Below, in pieces: positions 57,801-64,000 of a stretch of DNA of 64,000 nt. Positions within the stretch are counted from its first letter, which is position 1. Each line of letters begins with the position of its first letter. Source of the DNA: Brevibacillus dissolubilis (GTDB lineage: Bacteria > Bacillota > Bacilli > Brevibacillales > Brevibacillaceae); NCBI RefSeq assembly GCF_006170445.1, contig NZ_VCNA01000002.1:186001-250000 (forward strand). Direction: 5' to 3'. A program made the position numbers and the translations under genes. The notes beneath the pieces were generated by a model. That model saw nothing but the letters and a program-made list of their open reading frames with translations, did not search any database and was not told where the DNA came from.

Positions 57801-60489
57801 TCGGTTCTGCTCCCTCGAAAAGGAAGGATACCGCATCGTAGAAGCTGGTTCTGCTGGTGGTAGGCAGAGCTGGTGCTACCGTAGACGGATCAACCGGAAG
57901 ATTCCCGAGCGATTCCGGTGTAGCAATCGCCACCTCTGACTTGGCTGATTCGCGTCCGCTCGTATTGACCGCGGTGATGGCGAAGGCGTAGGTGGTTCCA
58001 TTGTTCAGTGCTTTGACCGTGTAGCGGGTCACTTTGCCTGCTTGAATCGCTGGCTTCCATGTCGTGCCTCCGTTATCGGAGACATACACCTTGTAGCCTG
58101 CGAGATCATAATCAGTGATCGCGTTCCAGCTGAGCAGCACTTCCCCGTCTTTTGCCTGTGCAAGAAGTCCGGTTGGAATCTTATAGGCAGATGGGGCAGC
58201 GGTAATCAAGCTGGATTTGGCTGACTCGTTGCCATTCTTATCTACAGCGGTCACGGCGAAGGTGTACTTCGTTCCGTTGGTCAGATACGTGACATTGTGA
58301 GTCGGTCCGTAGGCATAGTATTCTTTGCTCCACGTCTTACCGTTATCTTCTGACTGATACACCTTGTAGGTAGCCAAATCGCTGTCTGGCACAGGTGTCC
58401 AGTTGAGTGTGATGGCAGTATCCTTGGATTCTGCTGTCAGTCCGCTTGGCACTGCAGGTGGGATGCTGTCACCCGTACCTGGCTTGGCGGTGACTGGTGC
58501 GGATTTGGCTGATTGGTTGCCGTTCATATCGGTGGCAACAACAGCGAAGGTATAGGTGGTTCCATTGCGCAGGGATGTGAGCGTATATGTATTTTTCTTC
58601 CCTGCGTTCGCGGTGTTCTGATACCCGCTCGGCTCAGAAATATAGATGATATAGTTGGCGAGGTCACCGTTGTTGACAGGCTCCCATGTCAGTGTGACAG
58701 TGCCGTCCCCTGCTTCTGCCTTCAATCCGGTCGGCACAGCAGGTGGAATCGTGTCGCCGCCCATCACAGGTGTCTGGATCAGACCGCGTGACTTCGGTGA
58801 TTCATTACCCGCCTTGTCATAGGCCGTGACCGCGAACAGGTACGGCTGGTTCAGCGTCAAGCCGCTTACCGGAAATCCTGTCGCCATCCCTACATTCAGA
58901 CCTGGATTCCATGTCTGACCATTGTCCGCTGACGCATAGATCCGATAGCCTGCCAAGTCTGCATCGGTGACTCCCTCAAACATCACGACAACCCTTCCGT
59001 CAAACAGAGACATCGTCTGTGTGATGTTCGGAGTAGCAGGTGGTGTCTGATCGGTGTTTGGAGCAACCGGTTTCGCTTTGGCCACAGCAGATTTTGCTGA
59101 TTCGTTGTCACTGTGGTCATACGTACTTACGGCAAACGTATACTCCGTCCCGTTGGTAAGTCCGCTCAGTACATACTCGGTCGCAACCCCAACGTTAAAA
59201 CGGGAGACCCACGTCTGTCCGCCGTCCTTGGAGACGTAGACCAGATAGCCGGCCAGATCTTTATCCGTCACAGCCGACCACTTCACGGTCGCCTTGGCAT
59301 CGCCTGCTGTTGCTGTCACATCAGCGGGCACGGCCGGCGGTGTGGTATCAGGGACAGGCACATCATTGGACACTTCAAAAGCACCTGCCTGGGAATTCCA
59401 AGCATATTGCTCACCCCAGCCCGGTTTGAAGATTCCGACACGGATAGCATACGTACCGAGTGTCGCATCTTCCGGCACGTTCCATGAAGCCAGATAGTTC
59501 GACTGGACATTGCCCGCCAGTGTCTGCTGGTCATAGAACTTTTGGAACACCTTTTTCCCGGCAGGATCGTATACTTCGATATCGATCAGCGCCTGTGAAT
59601 CAGAAGATGCGGTCACAGGGACGACGATCTCCAACAGACTTCCCGGACGGACCTTTTCAGGAATCGCCACAGCTGCCGTCTGGTATGACTCTGCTCTGGT
59701 CTCAGGCGGTACGGTTACCGCTCCATTTACTTGTATAGACAACTTGTTGGTTTCTTTGACATACGTGGTCTTGCGGTCGGCACTCAGGACTTCGGCTCCA
59801 ACCGTGTAGGCCCCCGCTGGAAGCGTACGTGGCACAGACCAAGTGAGGCCGAATGTCTTTGGTTGACCCGCTGGCAGCACCACTTCGGTATAACGCTGCT
59901 GGGCAACGATGAACTGATCCTCATCGTATACGCTTACTTCGACGATTGCATCCGTCAGCTCGGTTGTGCTGGTCGTATTCACGGTCACCTGCACATCTTC
60001 CCCGACCTTTGCCGGATTCGGTGCAGCCTCTGCAGCAAGACTCACGCTGGATGGATTCTCCACAATCTTGACTGTGGCTGCTCCCGCATGCCAGTGGAGT
60101 TGACTCTCCCAGCCAGCCTTGATAATCCCTAAGCTGACGGTATACGTACCATATGCCTGATCAGCCGGGGTTTCCCAAACGAATGGAAAACGTTTGGTCT
60201 CCCCATCATTCATCGGCTGATTATCTACGAATTTTTGAAAGACTTTGACACCATTGGCATCAAAAATCTCCAGGTCAACCAAGATGCTTTGGGTCACCAT
60301 AGCTGTGACGACCGCCTCGAAGTTGACACTCTCCCCCGGCTTGATGGAGCTCGGGTTGGCGATAACGGATGTAAGATAGCTTGATTCGGCCAGGGCCGTG
60401 CTCGGCTGAACCATCGGGATCAGGTTGGCAACCAACACCGCCAAGATCGTGAGCAGCCGAAGCCATTTGCCTTGTATTCGTGAATTCAT
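51892..60489 (-). CDS. Giant secreted RHS/YD-repeat protein with Fn3 domains and beta-propeller
   Basis: 2865 residues. Signal peptide about 1-34 (ALAES). Three related beta-sandwich repeats (35-380), five Fn3 domains (383-876, each ending NxSAKS-like), a carboxypeptidase-regulatory-like domain (896-996), a Lys/Asp/Glu linker near 1230, an NHL-like propeller (1463-1813), a long run of YD repeats (1830-2660) and an RHS core (RDYDPASGRW near 2665, then DPCG near 2702). The last 160 residues differ from known toxin tips I recognise and hold several Cys and Gly-rich strands. RHS proteins make a beta shell that encloses a C-terminal cargo. No immunity-like gene follows; the next gene is the chitinase. 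ATG has GGTGAT eight bases upstream. Confidence 0.9.
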   Translation of the reverse strand: MNSRIQGKWLRLLTILAVLVANLIPMVQPSTALAESSYLTSVIANPSSIKPGESVNFEAVVTAMVTQSILVDLEIFDANGVKVFQKFVDNQPMNDGETKRFPFVWETPADQAYGTYTVSLGIIKAGWESQLHWHAGAATVKIVENPSSVSLAAEAAPNPAKVGEDVQVTVNTTSTTELTDAIVEVSVYDEDQFIVAQQRYTEVVLPAGQPKTFGLTWSVPRTLPAGAYTVGAEVLSADRKTTYVKETNKLSIQVNGAVTVPPETRAESYQTAAVAIPEKVRPGSLLEIVVPVTASSDSQALIDIEVYDPAGKKVFQKFYDQQTLAGNVQSNYLASWNVPEDATLGTYAIRVGIFKPGWGEQYAWNSQAGAFEVSNDVPVPDTTPPAVPADVTATAGDAKATVKWSAVTDKDLAGYLVYVSKDGGQTWVSRFNVGVATEYVLSGLTNGTEYTFAVSTYDHSDNESAKSAVAKAKPVAPNTDQTPPATPNITQTMSLFDGRVVVMFEGVTDADLAGYRIYASADNGQTWNPGLNVGMATGFPVSGLTLNQPYLFAVTAYDKAGNESPKSRGLIQTPVMGGDTIPPAVPTGLKAEAGDGTVTLTWEPVNNGDLANYIIYISEPSGYQNTANAGKKNTYTLTSLRNGTTYTFAVVATDMNGNQSAKSAPVTAKPGTGDSIPPAVPSGLTAESKDTAITLNWTPVPDSDLATYKVYQSEDNGKTWSKEYYAYGPTHNVTYLTNGTKYTFAVTAVDKNGNESAKSSLITAAPSAYKIPTGLLAQAKDGEVLLSWNAITDYDLAGYKVYVSDNGGTTWKPAIQAGKVTRYTVKALNNGTTYAFAITAVNTSGRESAKSEVAIATPESLGNLPVDPSTVAPALPTTSRTSFYDAVSFLFEGAEPIQLDMQPGSIDEDRIVVLKGKVLNTSGEALPGVKVTVLHQNEVGRTYSRADGMFDIAANGSNAITVQYEKKGYMTIQRKAETNPQDYTVLPDVVMTPLDTNVTPVQVNGTEYQVAQGSPVTDQDGTRQATIIFTPGTTAQMKMPDGSTQNLSTMNVRATEYTVGDRGPEAMPGNLPPLVAYTYAAEFSVDEAIAAGATSVTFNQPVYIYVDNFMNFPTGMAMPHGYYNLTTGSWEAEPNGVVIKIVGITDGVAQIDVDGDNQPDGDDKFNRIKLSVEERTRLATLYKEGQSVWRVPTHHFTAHDFNVNVSAALPEDFIDPPEDPPYTPANKDQKDQDKDSDDKEKTESAEEAMCKQQQPGSIIGCGDQSLGQTIPIQGTGLNLTYDSKSNKGYQAKNTIIVPITNDREVPGSLLRIDAEVYVAGKKYAKSFPNLPNQKFEVVWDGTDSYGRSLVGTHPYVAYINYYYKNTVDTLPTSWSEPEDLARIWARIPFDSGNNSYQVGRQEIKSVRKWDGDIESPVNPFDDMGIAGWRLSNHDFLSDADLQNFEEWTSTMGRVYAPSYRSTFLIGKDGYFYYSKADPDGVGTSTPYGIYRIKADGTEEMVAGRTPGWVSEVAADGTMYIGGLYAKEGKIWRKKPNETTWTHFAGGGTLKSEDGIPDGTLGTKVSFSNPGDYEAGPDGSLYFVDLHYVITRIDTAGRVYQLSLPKKEDRLDYLRMNGKVSGPATKKNIGNTNFELEIGPDGSIYTIQTGVIADDASPTGYIYTSSVIKKITPDGVIKVIAGDTIPYTPGNEYPLVDENIHDGAKATEVFFAPLTFDMDAQGNIYFLDKFSEEYYKISADGIVHMYEPDLFAKLAKVSNAGGMDDTVIVEYPMMYILDVAADGSMVIATHTGGQYDEPRYFRLGKKTKKALAATVTVPSADGTQAFVFNLATGRHLQTLNGINGKTLMDFTYDSNGRLISIKDDNDLTVTIERDAAGVPTAIISPYGQRTVLTVENGQLIAVENAAGEMHKMKYDTNGLMKEFTDPENNTSYYDYDEKGYLTYAETPRGGIKRLNRTEGEKGHTVTFTDPDNKQSVYEYWQDSGTQRTTVTDAAGNKIISTTKPDGTLEISYPDGSKQTTKMTTDPRWGSAVPRVSEVQFITADNKVTNLKVEYKAELADIKDPFSTKTTTKTTVVDGKTLKEHYDAATNTLTKTDSNNEVSIITFDEKDRVSRLEEGNGVIAPISYLYDEKGRTKKVSQGTKFIEYTYDSLNRIESITDESGRAKTLGYDEANRITSITTPGNKQYLREFDKNGNMTKVIMPDGTVYHQTFNKDDQFEGFFLGEATTGSTVEYTLGGLKEKSVLASGRVIQYGRDETDSNVTSVNDPDIHRSYIYEPGNTMGRVEKVESLLQDGSGTLQGIKFGYEDDSLTVKSHEWYGEAQGTFDFGYYDDLKLKNIHATVTSDVYGTFEQDIAFDWNDDNTLKQYGPFHYVYDGPGHRLGSYHDEALDVSMEYDEYGRVDAYIYKLNGVQVYREDYKFDTRGFIEQKTVVNQEGTTTYDYTYDDDGQLKTVTRTGADGKVFSETYEYDDNKNRKSREVTGSGKEISTYVDFDQLEQVGDVSYKFDEDGNLKQRGADTFRYAARGELLEATAQGESIGYTYDAAGRRTARKDSTGTTQYLYGNPINAYEITHTVDPQGVVTSYFYNDRNLLTGMERGGKRYYIITDVVGTPQQVLDQNGTVVKELRYDSYGVQLSDSNPAFALELGFAGGITDDKTGLIRFGGRDYDPASGRWTARDLILFDSEQANLYGYVNNNPTLLRDPCGRFCMGGGISVVIGVGGSWCLNTEGFGGCAEGGIGVGAELEVEPFGELPENESWTAEAGFKAGVGLLELEAKEVYDMKAIGNGGSVCSNTKFTMPLTIGPLEIDLATMEDEFKPEKMGEIKEEKVKETWDKIKSLSSWKNIKLNVEAGLIAKHKLCFAVKW

Positions 60490-60523
60490 TGTTGTTAATC
60501 ACCCCTACTTTTTTCCCGTTTTT

Positions 60524-60559
60524 TTAACCTGATGTAAAAACATATGCCTCCATCATCAT
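60524..60559 (-). CDS. Possible 11-codon leader ORF upstream of the RHS-type gene
   Basis: A GAGGGGGTG ribosome site is followed at three to four bases by ATG and a short frame (MMMEAYVFTSG, stop) lying between the promoter and the RHS-type start. It is better positioned for initiation than many real genes, but the length is small enough to be chance, and the site could also be a relic of an older start. Confidence 0.25.
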   Translation of the reverse strand: MMMEAYVFTSG

Positions 60560-60581
60560 GTCACCCCCTCATAATCAAGTG

Positions 60582-60610
60582 ATTTTAATGCTATTTATTG
60601 TAAACGTCAA
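60582..60610 (-). promoter_or_regulatory. Sigma-A-type promoter of the RHS-type gene
   Basis: TTGACG (60605-60610), exactly 17 nt, TAAAAT (60582-60587) on the minus strand: five of six matches in each hexamer. It gives an mRNA leader of about 85 nt. Confidence 0.6.
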
Positions 60611-60633
60611 TATAAACATAGGTATCAAGATGC

Positions 60634-60669
60634 AAAAAAGACCACGCATTTCCATCTACGTGGTCTTTT
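60634..60669 (-). terminator. Rho-independent terminator after the beta-helix gene
   Basis: A perfect AAAGACCACG/CGTGGTCTTT stem with a 12-base loop, followed on the minus strand by six T. It lies 22 nt past the beta-helix stop codon, just before the RHS promoter, and has A/T tracts on both sides. Confidence 0.88.
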
Positions 60670-60690
60670 CCCTGCCCTGTCAGGTTCATT

Positions 60691-61957
60691 CTACAGAGGT
60701 GGTTCTTCTGTTATATTTCCGTTGCTGATATTGTCCCCCTCGACTAAAATCGGCATCTGGGTATACGTTCCAATCAGGGTGTTATACTCGACAAGATTAC
60801 CTGTGTTATTATCGGTCGTCACCCGGATCCCGAAGTCACCGTAACCGTAGAGCGACTGTATCTGATTGCTGGCAATCCGTGAATTCTGAACATCAAATTC
60901 AACGAATACCCCATTGGAATCACTGTTCCAGTCATGGGTTTTTCCCCGCTCCTTCCACAGCCCGAACGTTGAGATTTGATTATCGGCGATCTCCAGATGG
61001 TTGGAGCGGATGATATAGATCCCATGAAAATCAGTATCTTGGATATCATTGCGTTGGACGTACACATTGCTTGACATCTGATCGACCTCAATCCCGAAAA
61101 AACGGGTGTCGTCGATCGTGTTATCTTGAATATACAGCCCGGTGTAGCGGCTGGTCGTGGGGATCTCGTGCTCGGCATTCCGCGAGATTTTAATTCCTGA
61201 ATCCGCCGCACCTCTGATCATATTCGTTGCGATGATATTGTCATAGGAAGGCAGCGAATAATAGATGCCCGCGCCCGGTGAATTGATAATCGTATTGCCT
61301 GACACTTCTGAATCGCGACAGAGATAGAAGGCCAGCATCGTGTCCTCCAAGCGGTTGTTCCGCACCGTCCCACTTCGCTGCAACGAAAACGAAACACCGT
61401 CTCCTGTAAATTCCGAATAGACCTCATTGTTCTCAAACCGATTGTACGCATCCAATTCATTGCTCTCGACCGCTTCGATCGTCGGATCACCCGGTGTATA
61501 ATGCGGCCCTGCAAAATAGACGGTAAAGATTTTAGGGAGAGCCCAAGAACCGCGAGTCTACGACAGTTACGTAGTTGGCACCAGACTCTACAAAAGCAGC
61601 CCATGCCTCATACGTCTGGGTATCCAAGGTCAGATTGGAGATGGTTACATAGTCGGCTTTTACCGCCAACAGGTCTGCCTCTGGATTGTTCTGGCGCAGG
61701 ATCACCCCATTCTTGGACTCTCCCGTAATCGTCACATTCGGATAGTCGACCAACAAGGTTGTATGTACATCATAAACACCATTCTTGATATAAATATCAG
61801 TCTCTCGGGCCGCCAGCGCTGCTTCCAGACTGGTATAATCGCCTGTCCCATTCCCATCTACGATTTTGGTTGTTGTGGATGCTTTAGCAGAGTGCGGAAT
61901 GACTACCAAAAAGCAAATAAGCGTCAAAAAAAGGCGGGTAAACAGGATCTTTGGCAT
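60691..61957 (-). pseudogene. Secreted right-handed parallel beta-helix protein, interrupted by a +1 frame change
   Basis: The first frame (61957 to 61532) has a signal peptide (about 26 residues ending AKAS) and pectate-lyase-like beta-helix rungs, then stops at TAA (61532-61534). The next frame continues the same fold (repeated N-x-I / G-I-x-I rungs) to 60691. Joining them by a +1 shift at CCC-TAA gives a 421-residue protein with no other fault. It may be a sequencing error, a recent mutation, or a true frameshift site. Substrate is unknown; such proteins act on or bind polysaccharides. ATG has AAAAGGAG upstream. Confidence 0.8.
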
Positions 61958-62010
61958 AGGGAGGGCTCCTTTTCGCTTGTCTAATATTGATGTTCTTTAT
62001 ATATACCCTT

Positions 62011-62046
62011 GAAATATGGAGATGAAGCTTCAACTTTCAATATTTC
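62011..62046. promoter_or_regulatory. Dyad in the divergent beta-helix/P450 intergenic region
   Basis: GAAATAT (62011-62017) and ATATTTC (62040-62046) flank a central 10-bp palindrome TGAAGCTTCA (62023-62032). The nested symmetry between two divergent starts suggests a repressor or activator site; no regulator gene is adjacent. Confidence 0.35.
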
Positions 62047-62080
62047 TTTTGGCCCATTTATTAGGGCTTGAGCCTGATTC

Positions 62081-62107
62081 TTTACAGAAAGAATGATTCA
62101 GTATAAT
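62081..62107 (+). promoter_or_regulatory. Candidate promoter of the P450 gene
   Basis: TTTACA (62081-62086), a short 15-nt spacer and TATAAT (62102-62107), ending about 90 nt before the P450 ATG. The -10 is perfect; the spacer is shorter than ideal. Confidence 0.4.
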
Positions 62108-62199
62108 ATGAATACTTATGGTAACATGTATGATTTTTCCACTTACCCATGACAGTCATATGATCGCGCAATGACGCGGTACCAGGAGGATGTTAGTCG

Positions 62200-63417
62200 A
62201 TGACAACCGAGTACAAAAATCTGCACAATCCGAAAATGCTCAACCCTGTCGAAGCCCTTCTCGACAAAAAAGTGAAGCTCGACCCATTCGAATATCTCAA
62301 CCACGCGCGGGAGAACACCCCGATCCGTTTTGACGAAAAGCGTGACTCATGGGAAATCTTCCTCTATGAAGACTGTCAGGCAGTCCTGTTAGACCCGGTT
62401 GTCTTCTCATCCCGCCGCTTTCCACCACAGATCCTGATCGCCCAATCGATGCTGTTCCTAGATCCACCCCGCCATACCCAATTGCGCAGTCTCGTGAGCA
62501 AAGCGTTCACCCCCAAAATGATCGCCAACCTCGCTCCCCGCATCAAACATCAGGTCAACCTGCTGCTTGATCAGGTGGCTGAGCGTGGTGAGATGGATAT
62601 CATCGCTGACCTCAGTGATCCGATTCCAGTCACGATCATCGCAGAGATGCTTGGTGTCTCCTCAGGGGATCGCAAGGTGTTCCGCACTTGGGCCTCCCGT
62701 TTCCTGCAAAACGTAGAAACCACAGATCCGGATGAAATCTCCCGCCTCCTCGCCGAACAGAAAAAAGCGCAGGAAGAAATGGGTGAATACCTGACTCAGA
62801 TGATCGCCACCCGCCGCCAAGACCCACAGGACGATGTGCTCAGCGAGTTGACCCAAGCCGAGATCGACGGCAAACGCCTGACCGACATCGAGCTTCTGGC
62901 TTTCTGCAACCTGTTGCTTGCAGCGGGCAGTGAATCTACGACCAACCTCGTCGGCAATGCGATGCGCTGCTTCCTCGACTTGCCACAGATTCAGGAGCAA
63001 GTAGGCAACGACCTGAGCCTGATCCCGACAGCTCTAGAAGAATCGCTGCGTTACCGTCCGACCGTACCGTTGCTCAACCGCGTCGCTTCTCAGGATGTGG
63101 AGTTCAAAGGCCACCAGATCAAGGAAGGCCAAGGTGTGATCGCATGGGTGGCTTCTGCCAACCGTGACCCGCGCAAATTCGATACCCCTGATGAATTCCG
63201 TCTCGACCGCGCTACCAACCCACATCTGACACTCGGTCACGGTGTACACTTCTGCATCGGCTCCGCACTCGGGCGGATGGAAGGCCAGCTCATGCTCGAA
63301 GGTCTCCTCTCCCGCTTCAAAAACTTCACCTATGCCCCTGGCACAGAGCTTCAACCTGTACCAAGCCACTTGGTACACGGTGTCAAATCTCTGCCCGTGC
63401 GTTTTGAAAAACGATAA
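62200..63417 (+). CDS. Cytochrome P450 (bacterial class I type)
   Basis: 405 residues, typical of soluble bacterial P450s. The haem-binding motif is LGHGVHFCIG with the ligand Cys near 351 (Leu replaces the usual Phe at the first position), the ExxR is EESLR near 280, and the I-helix oxygen motif is AAGSEST near 241, where Ser takes the place common to His/Glu. It needs a ferredoxin partner; none is encoded here. The substrate is unknown; it could modify a secondary metabolite or a lipid, and it lies 25 kb from the lipopeptide operon on the other strand. ATG has AGGAGG at eleven bases. Confidence 0.92.
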   Translation: MTTEYKNLHNPKMLNPVEALLDKKVKLDPFEYLNHARENTPIRFDEKRDSWEIFLYEDCQAVLLDPVVFSSRRFPPQILIAQSMLFLDPPRHTQLRSLVSKAFTPKMIANLAPRIKHQVNLLLDQVAERGEMDIIADLSDPIPVTIIAEMLGVSSGDRKVFRTWASRFLQNVETTDPDEISRLLAEQKKAQEEMGEYLTQMIATRRQDPQDDVLSELTQAEIDGKRLTDIELLAFCNLLLAAGSESTTNLVGNAMRCFLDLPQIQEQVGNDLSLIPTALEESLRYRPTVPLLNRVASQDVEFKGHQIKEGQGVIAWVASANRDPRKFDTPDEFRLDRATNPHLTLGHGVHFCIGSALGRMEGQLMLEGLLSRFKNFTYAPGTELQPVPSHLVHGVKSLPVRFEKR

Positions 63418-63429
63418 ACACACTCACAT

Positions 63430-63467
63430 AAAAAAGAGACCCGGTTCCTATTCGGACTGGGTCTCTT
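63430..63467. terminator. Bidirectional rho-independent terminator between P450 and GGDEF genes
   Basis: AAGAGACCC pairs with GGGTCTCTT around a loop. On the minus strand it is followed by six T and on the plus strand by GCTGTTTTT, so it can end both converging transcripts. Its right arm overlaps the last codons of the GGDEF gene. Confidence 0.82.
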
Positions 63468-64000
63468 GCTGTTTTTCGACCGTAATGGTCTGATTCCGAC
63501 CGTTGCGCTTGGCATTGTAGAGATAGGCATCTGCTTGTTCGAACAGGCTATCCTTGTTCATCCCTTCGCACGCTTCCGCAAGGCCGATACTGACGGTGAT
63601 CCGTCTTCCCTTCAATTCTTCGATGTCCATCTTGGCAATGTTGAGGCGAATCTGTTCTACCAATCGATAGGTCTGCTTCATCGTTTTGTGGGTGAACACG
63701 ACCACGAACTCTTCCCCGCCTGCCCGTGCAACAAAATCGTGCAACGATACGGTCTCTTTGATCTGCTGGGCGACATGACGAAGAACGATATCTCCCACCT
63801 GATGACCGTAATCGTCATTCACGGTTTTGAAATGGTCGATGTCGATGATCGCCAGTTGGACAGGCTGGCAATCCATCTCCCGCTGTTCCATCAGCTGTTT
63901 CAAATAGAGGTGAAAGGTGGCCTGGTTGTTCAATTGGGTAAGCCCGTCTGTCTTGGCCGCCTGCTCCATCATCATACTGTTGACCATCAGTTCATTGAGA
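63448..64000 (-). CDS. Diguanylate cyclase (GGDEF domain), N-terminal part off the right edge
   Basis: About 184 residues of a longer protein are visible; the frame is open to base 64000. It contains DxLTQLNNQ near the domain start, IDIDHFKTVND, and the active-site motif RAGGEEF, all expected of an active enzyme that makes cyclic di-GMP from two GTP. The segment before the domain (LNELMVNSMMMEQAAKTD) is a helical linker that normally joins a sensor or membrane region, which must lie beyond the window. No RxxD inhibitory site is evident just before GGEEF. An internal ATG at 63987 is unlikely to be the true start. Confidence 0.9.
   Translation of the reverse strand, partial: LNELMVNSMMMEQAAKTDGLTQLNNQATFHLYLKQLMEQREMDCQPVQLAIIDIDHFKTVNDDYGHQVGDIVLRHVAQQIKETVSLHDFVARAGGEEFVVVFTHKTMKQTYRLVEQIRLNIAKMDIEELKGRRITVSIGLAEACEGMNKDSLFEQADAYLYNAKRNGRNQTITVEKQQETQSE

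Noticed and set aside
57860-59340. Regular repeats considered as a CRISPR array
   Set aside because: They are coding Fn3 repeats of about 95 residues with diverged sequence, not short identical repeats with spacers.
62200-63417. Assigning the P450 as a tailoring enzyme of the lipopeptide
   Set aside because: It is on the opposite strand, 25 kb away and separated by unrelated operons; only a hypothesis is kept.

Overview
The window reads as chromosome from a moderately GC-rich, spore-former-type Firmicute, most like the Bacillales (Brevibacillus, Tumebacillus or Paenibacillus relatives). Support comes from strong AGGAGG-type ribosome binding sites, frequent TTG/GTG starts, a class B RNase P RNA, sigma-A-like promoters with AT-rich leaders, and gene families usual in that group. 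I cannot name the genus from sequence alone.

Region 1 (1-37,600, all minus strand) is a hybrid trans-AT polyketide/non-ribosomal peptide operon that runs off the left edge. In transcription order it has: a discrete malonyl acyltransferase; three consecutive CPBP-family membrane proteins whose metal-binding motifs look degraded; a KS-ACP-C-A-T-E synthase with no AT of its own; a type II thioesterase; a four-module NRPS with an extra half condensation domain in module 4; and, after a stem-loop, a lipo-initiating NRPS (FAAL-ACP-C-A-T-C-A-T-C-A...). Hand-read adenylation codes suggest Ile-like, Ser, Ser for the lipo-initiating protein and Ile/Val-like, unassigned, Ile/Val-like, Phe for the four-module protein. 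The likely product is an acylated peptide containing at least one polyketide extension and one D-residue. The genes are not in simple biosynthetic order, because the chain-starting protein is encoded downstream of chain-extending ones. No chain-terminating thioesterase domain is in view.

Region 2 (37,597-49,183) is a complete reductive pyrimidine degradation operon on the minus strand. It encodes an MMSDH-type CoA-acylating aldehyde dehydrogenase, a class III omega-aminotransferase, PreT and PreA (dihydropyrimidine dehydrogenase), dihydropyrimidinase, beta-ureidopropionase and an NCS1 permease. A divergent PucR-type regulator faces it. Together they would import uracil/thymine and convert it to beta-alanine (or its 2-methyl homologue) and then to acetyl/propionyl-CoA. 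The operon ends in a terminator just before the promoter of the lipopeptide operon.

Region 3 (49,184-51,840) holds a 24-bp perfect inverted repeat, the RNase P RNA gene rnpB with its terminator, and a secreted GH18 chitinase with a chitin-binding module and an Fn3 domain, all on the minus strand.

Region 4 (51,890-62,000, minus strand) holds a 2865-residue secreted protein: three N-terminal beta-sandwich repeats, five Fn3 domains, a carboxypeptidase-regulatory-like domain, an NHL-like propeller, YD repeats, an RHS core and a Gly/Cys-containing tip. Upstream of it is a secreted right-handed beta-helix protein whose frame is broken by a +1 shift exactly at a CCC-TAA site.

Region 5 (62,000-64,000) has a plus-strand cytochrome P450 and, converging on it across a bidirectional terminator, the C-terminal part of a GGDEF diguanylate cyclase cut by the right edge. 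No tRNA genes, CRISPR arrays, transposases or prophage genes were seen.
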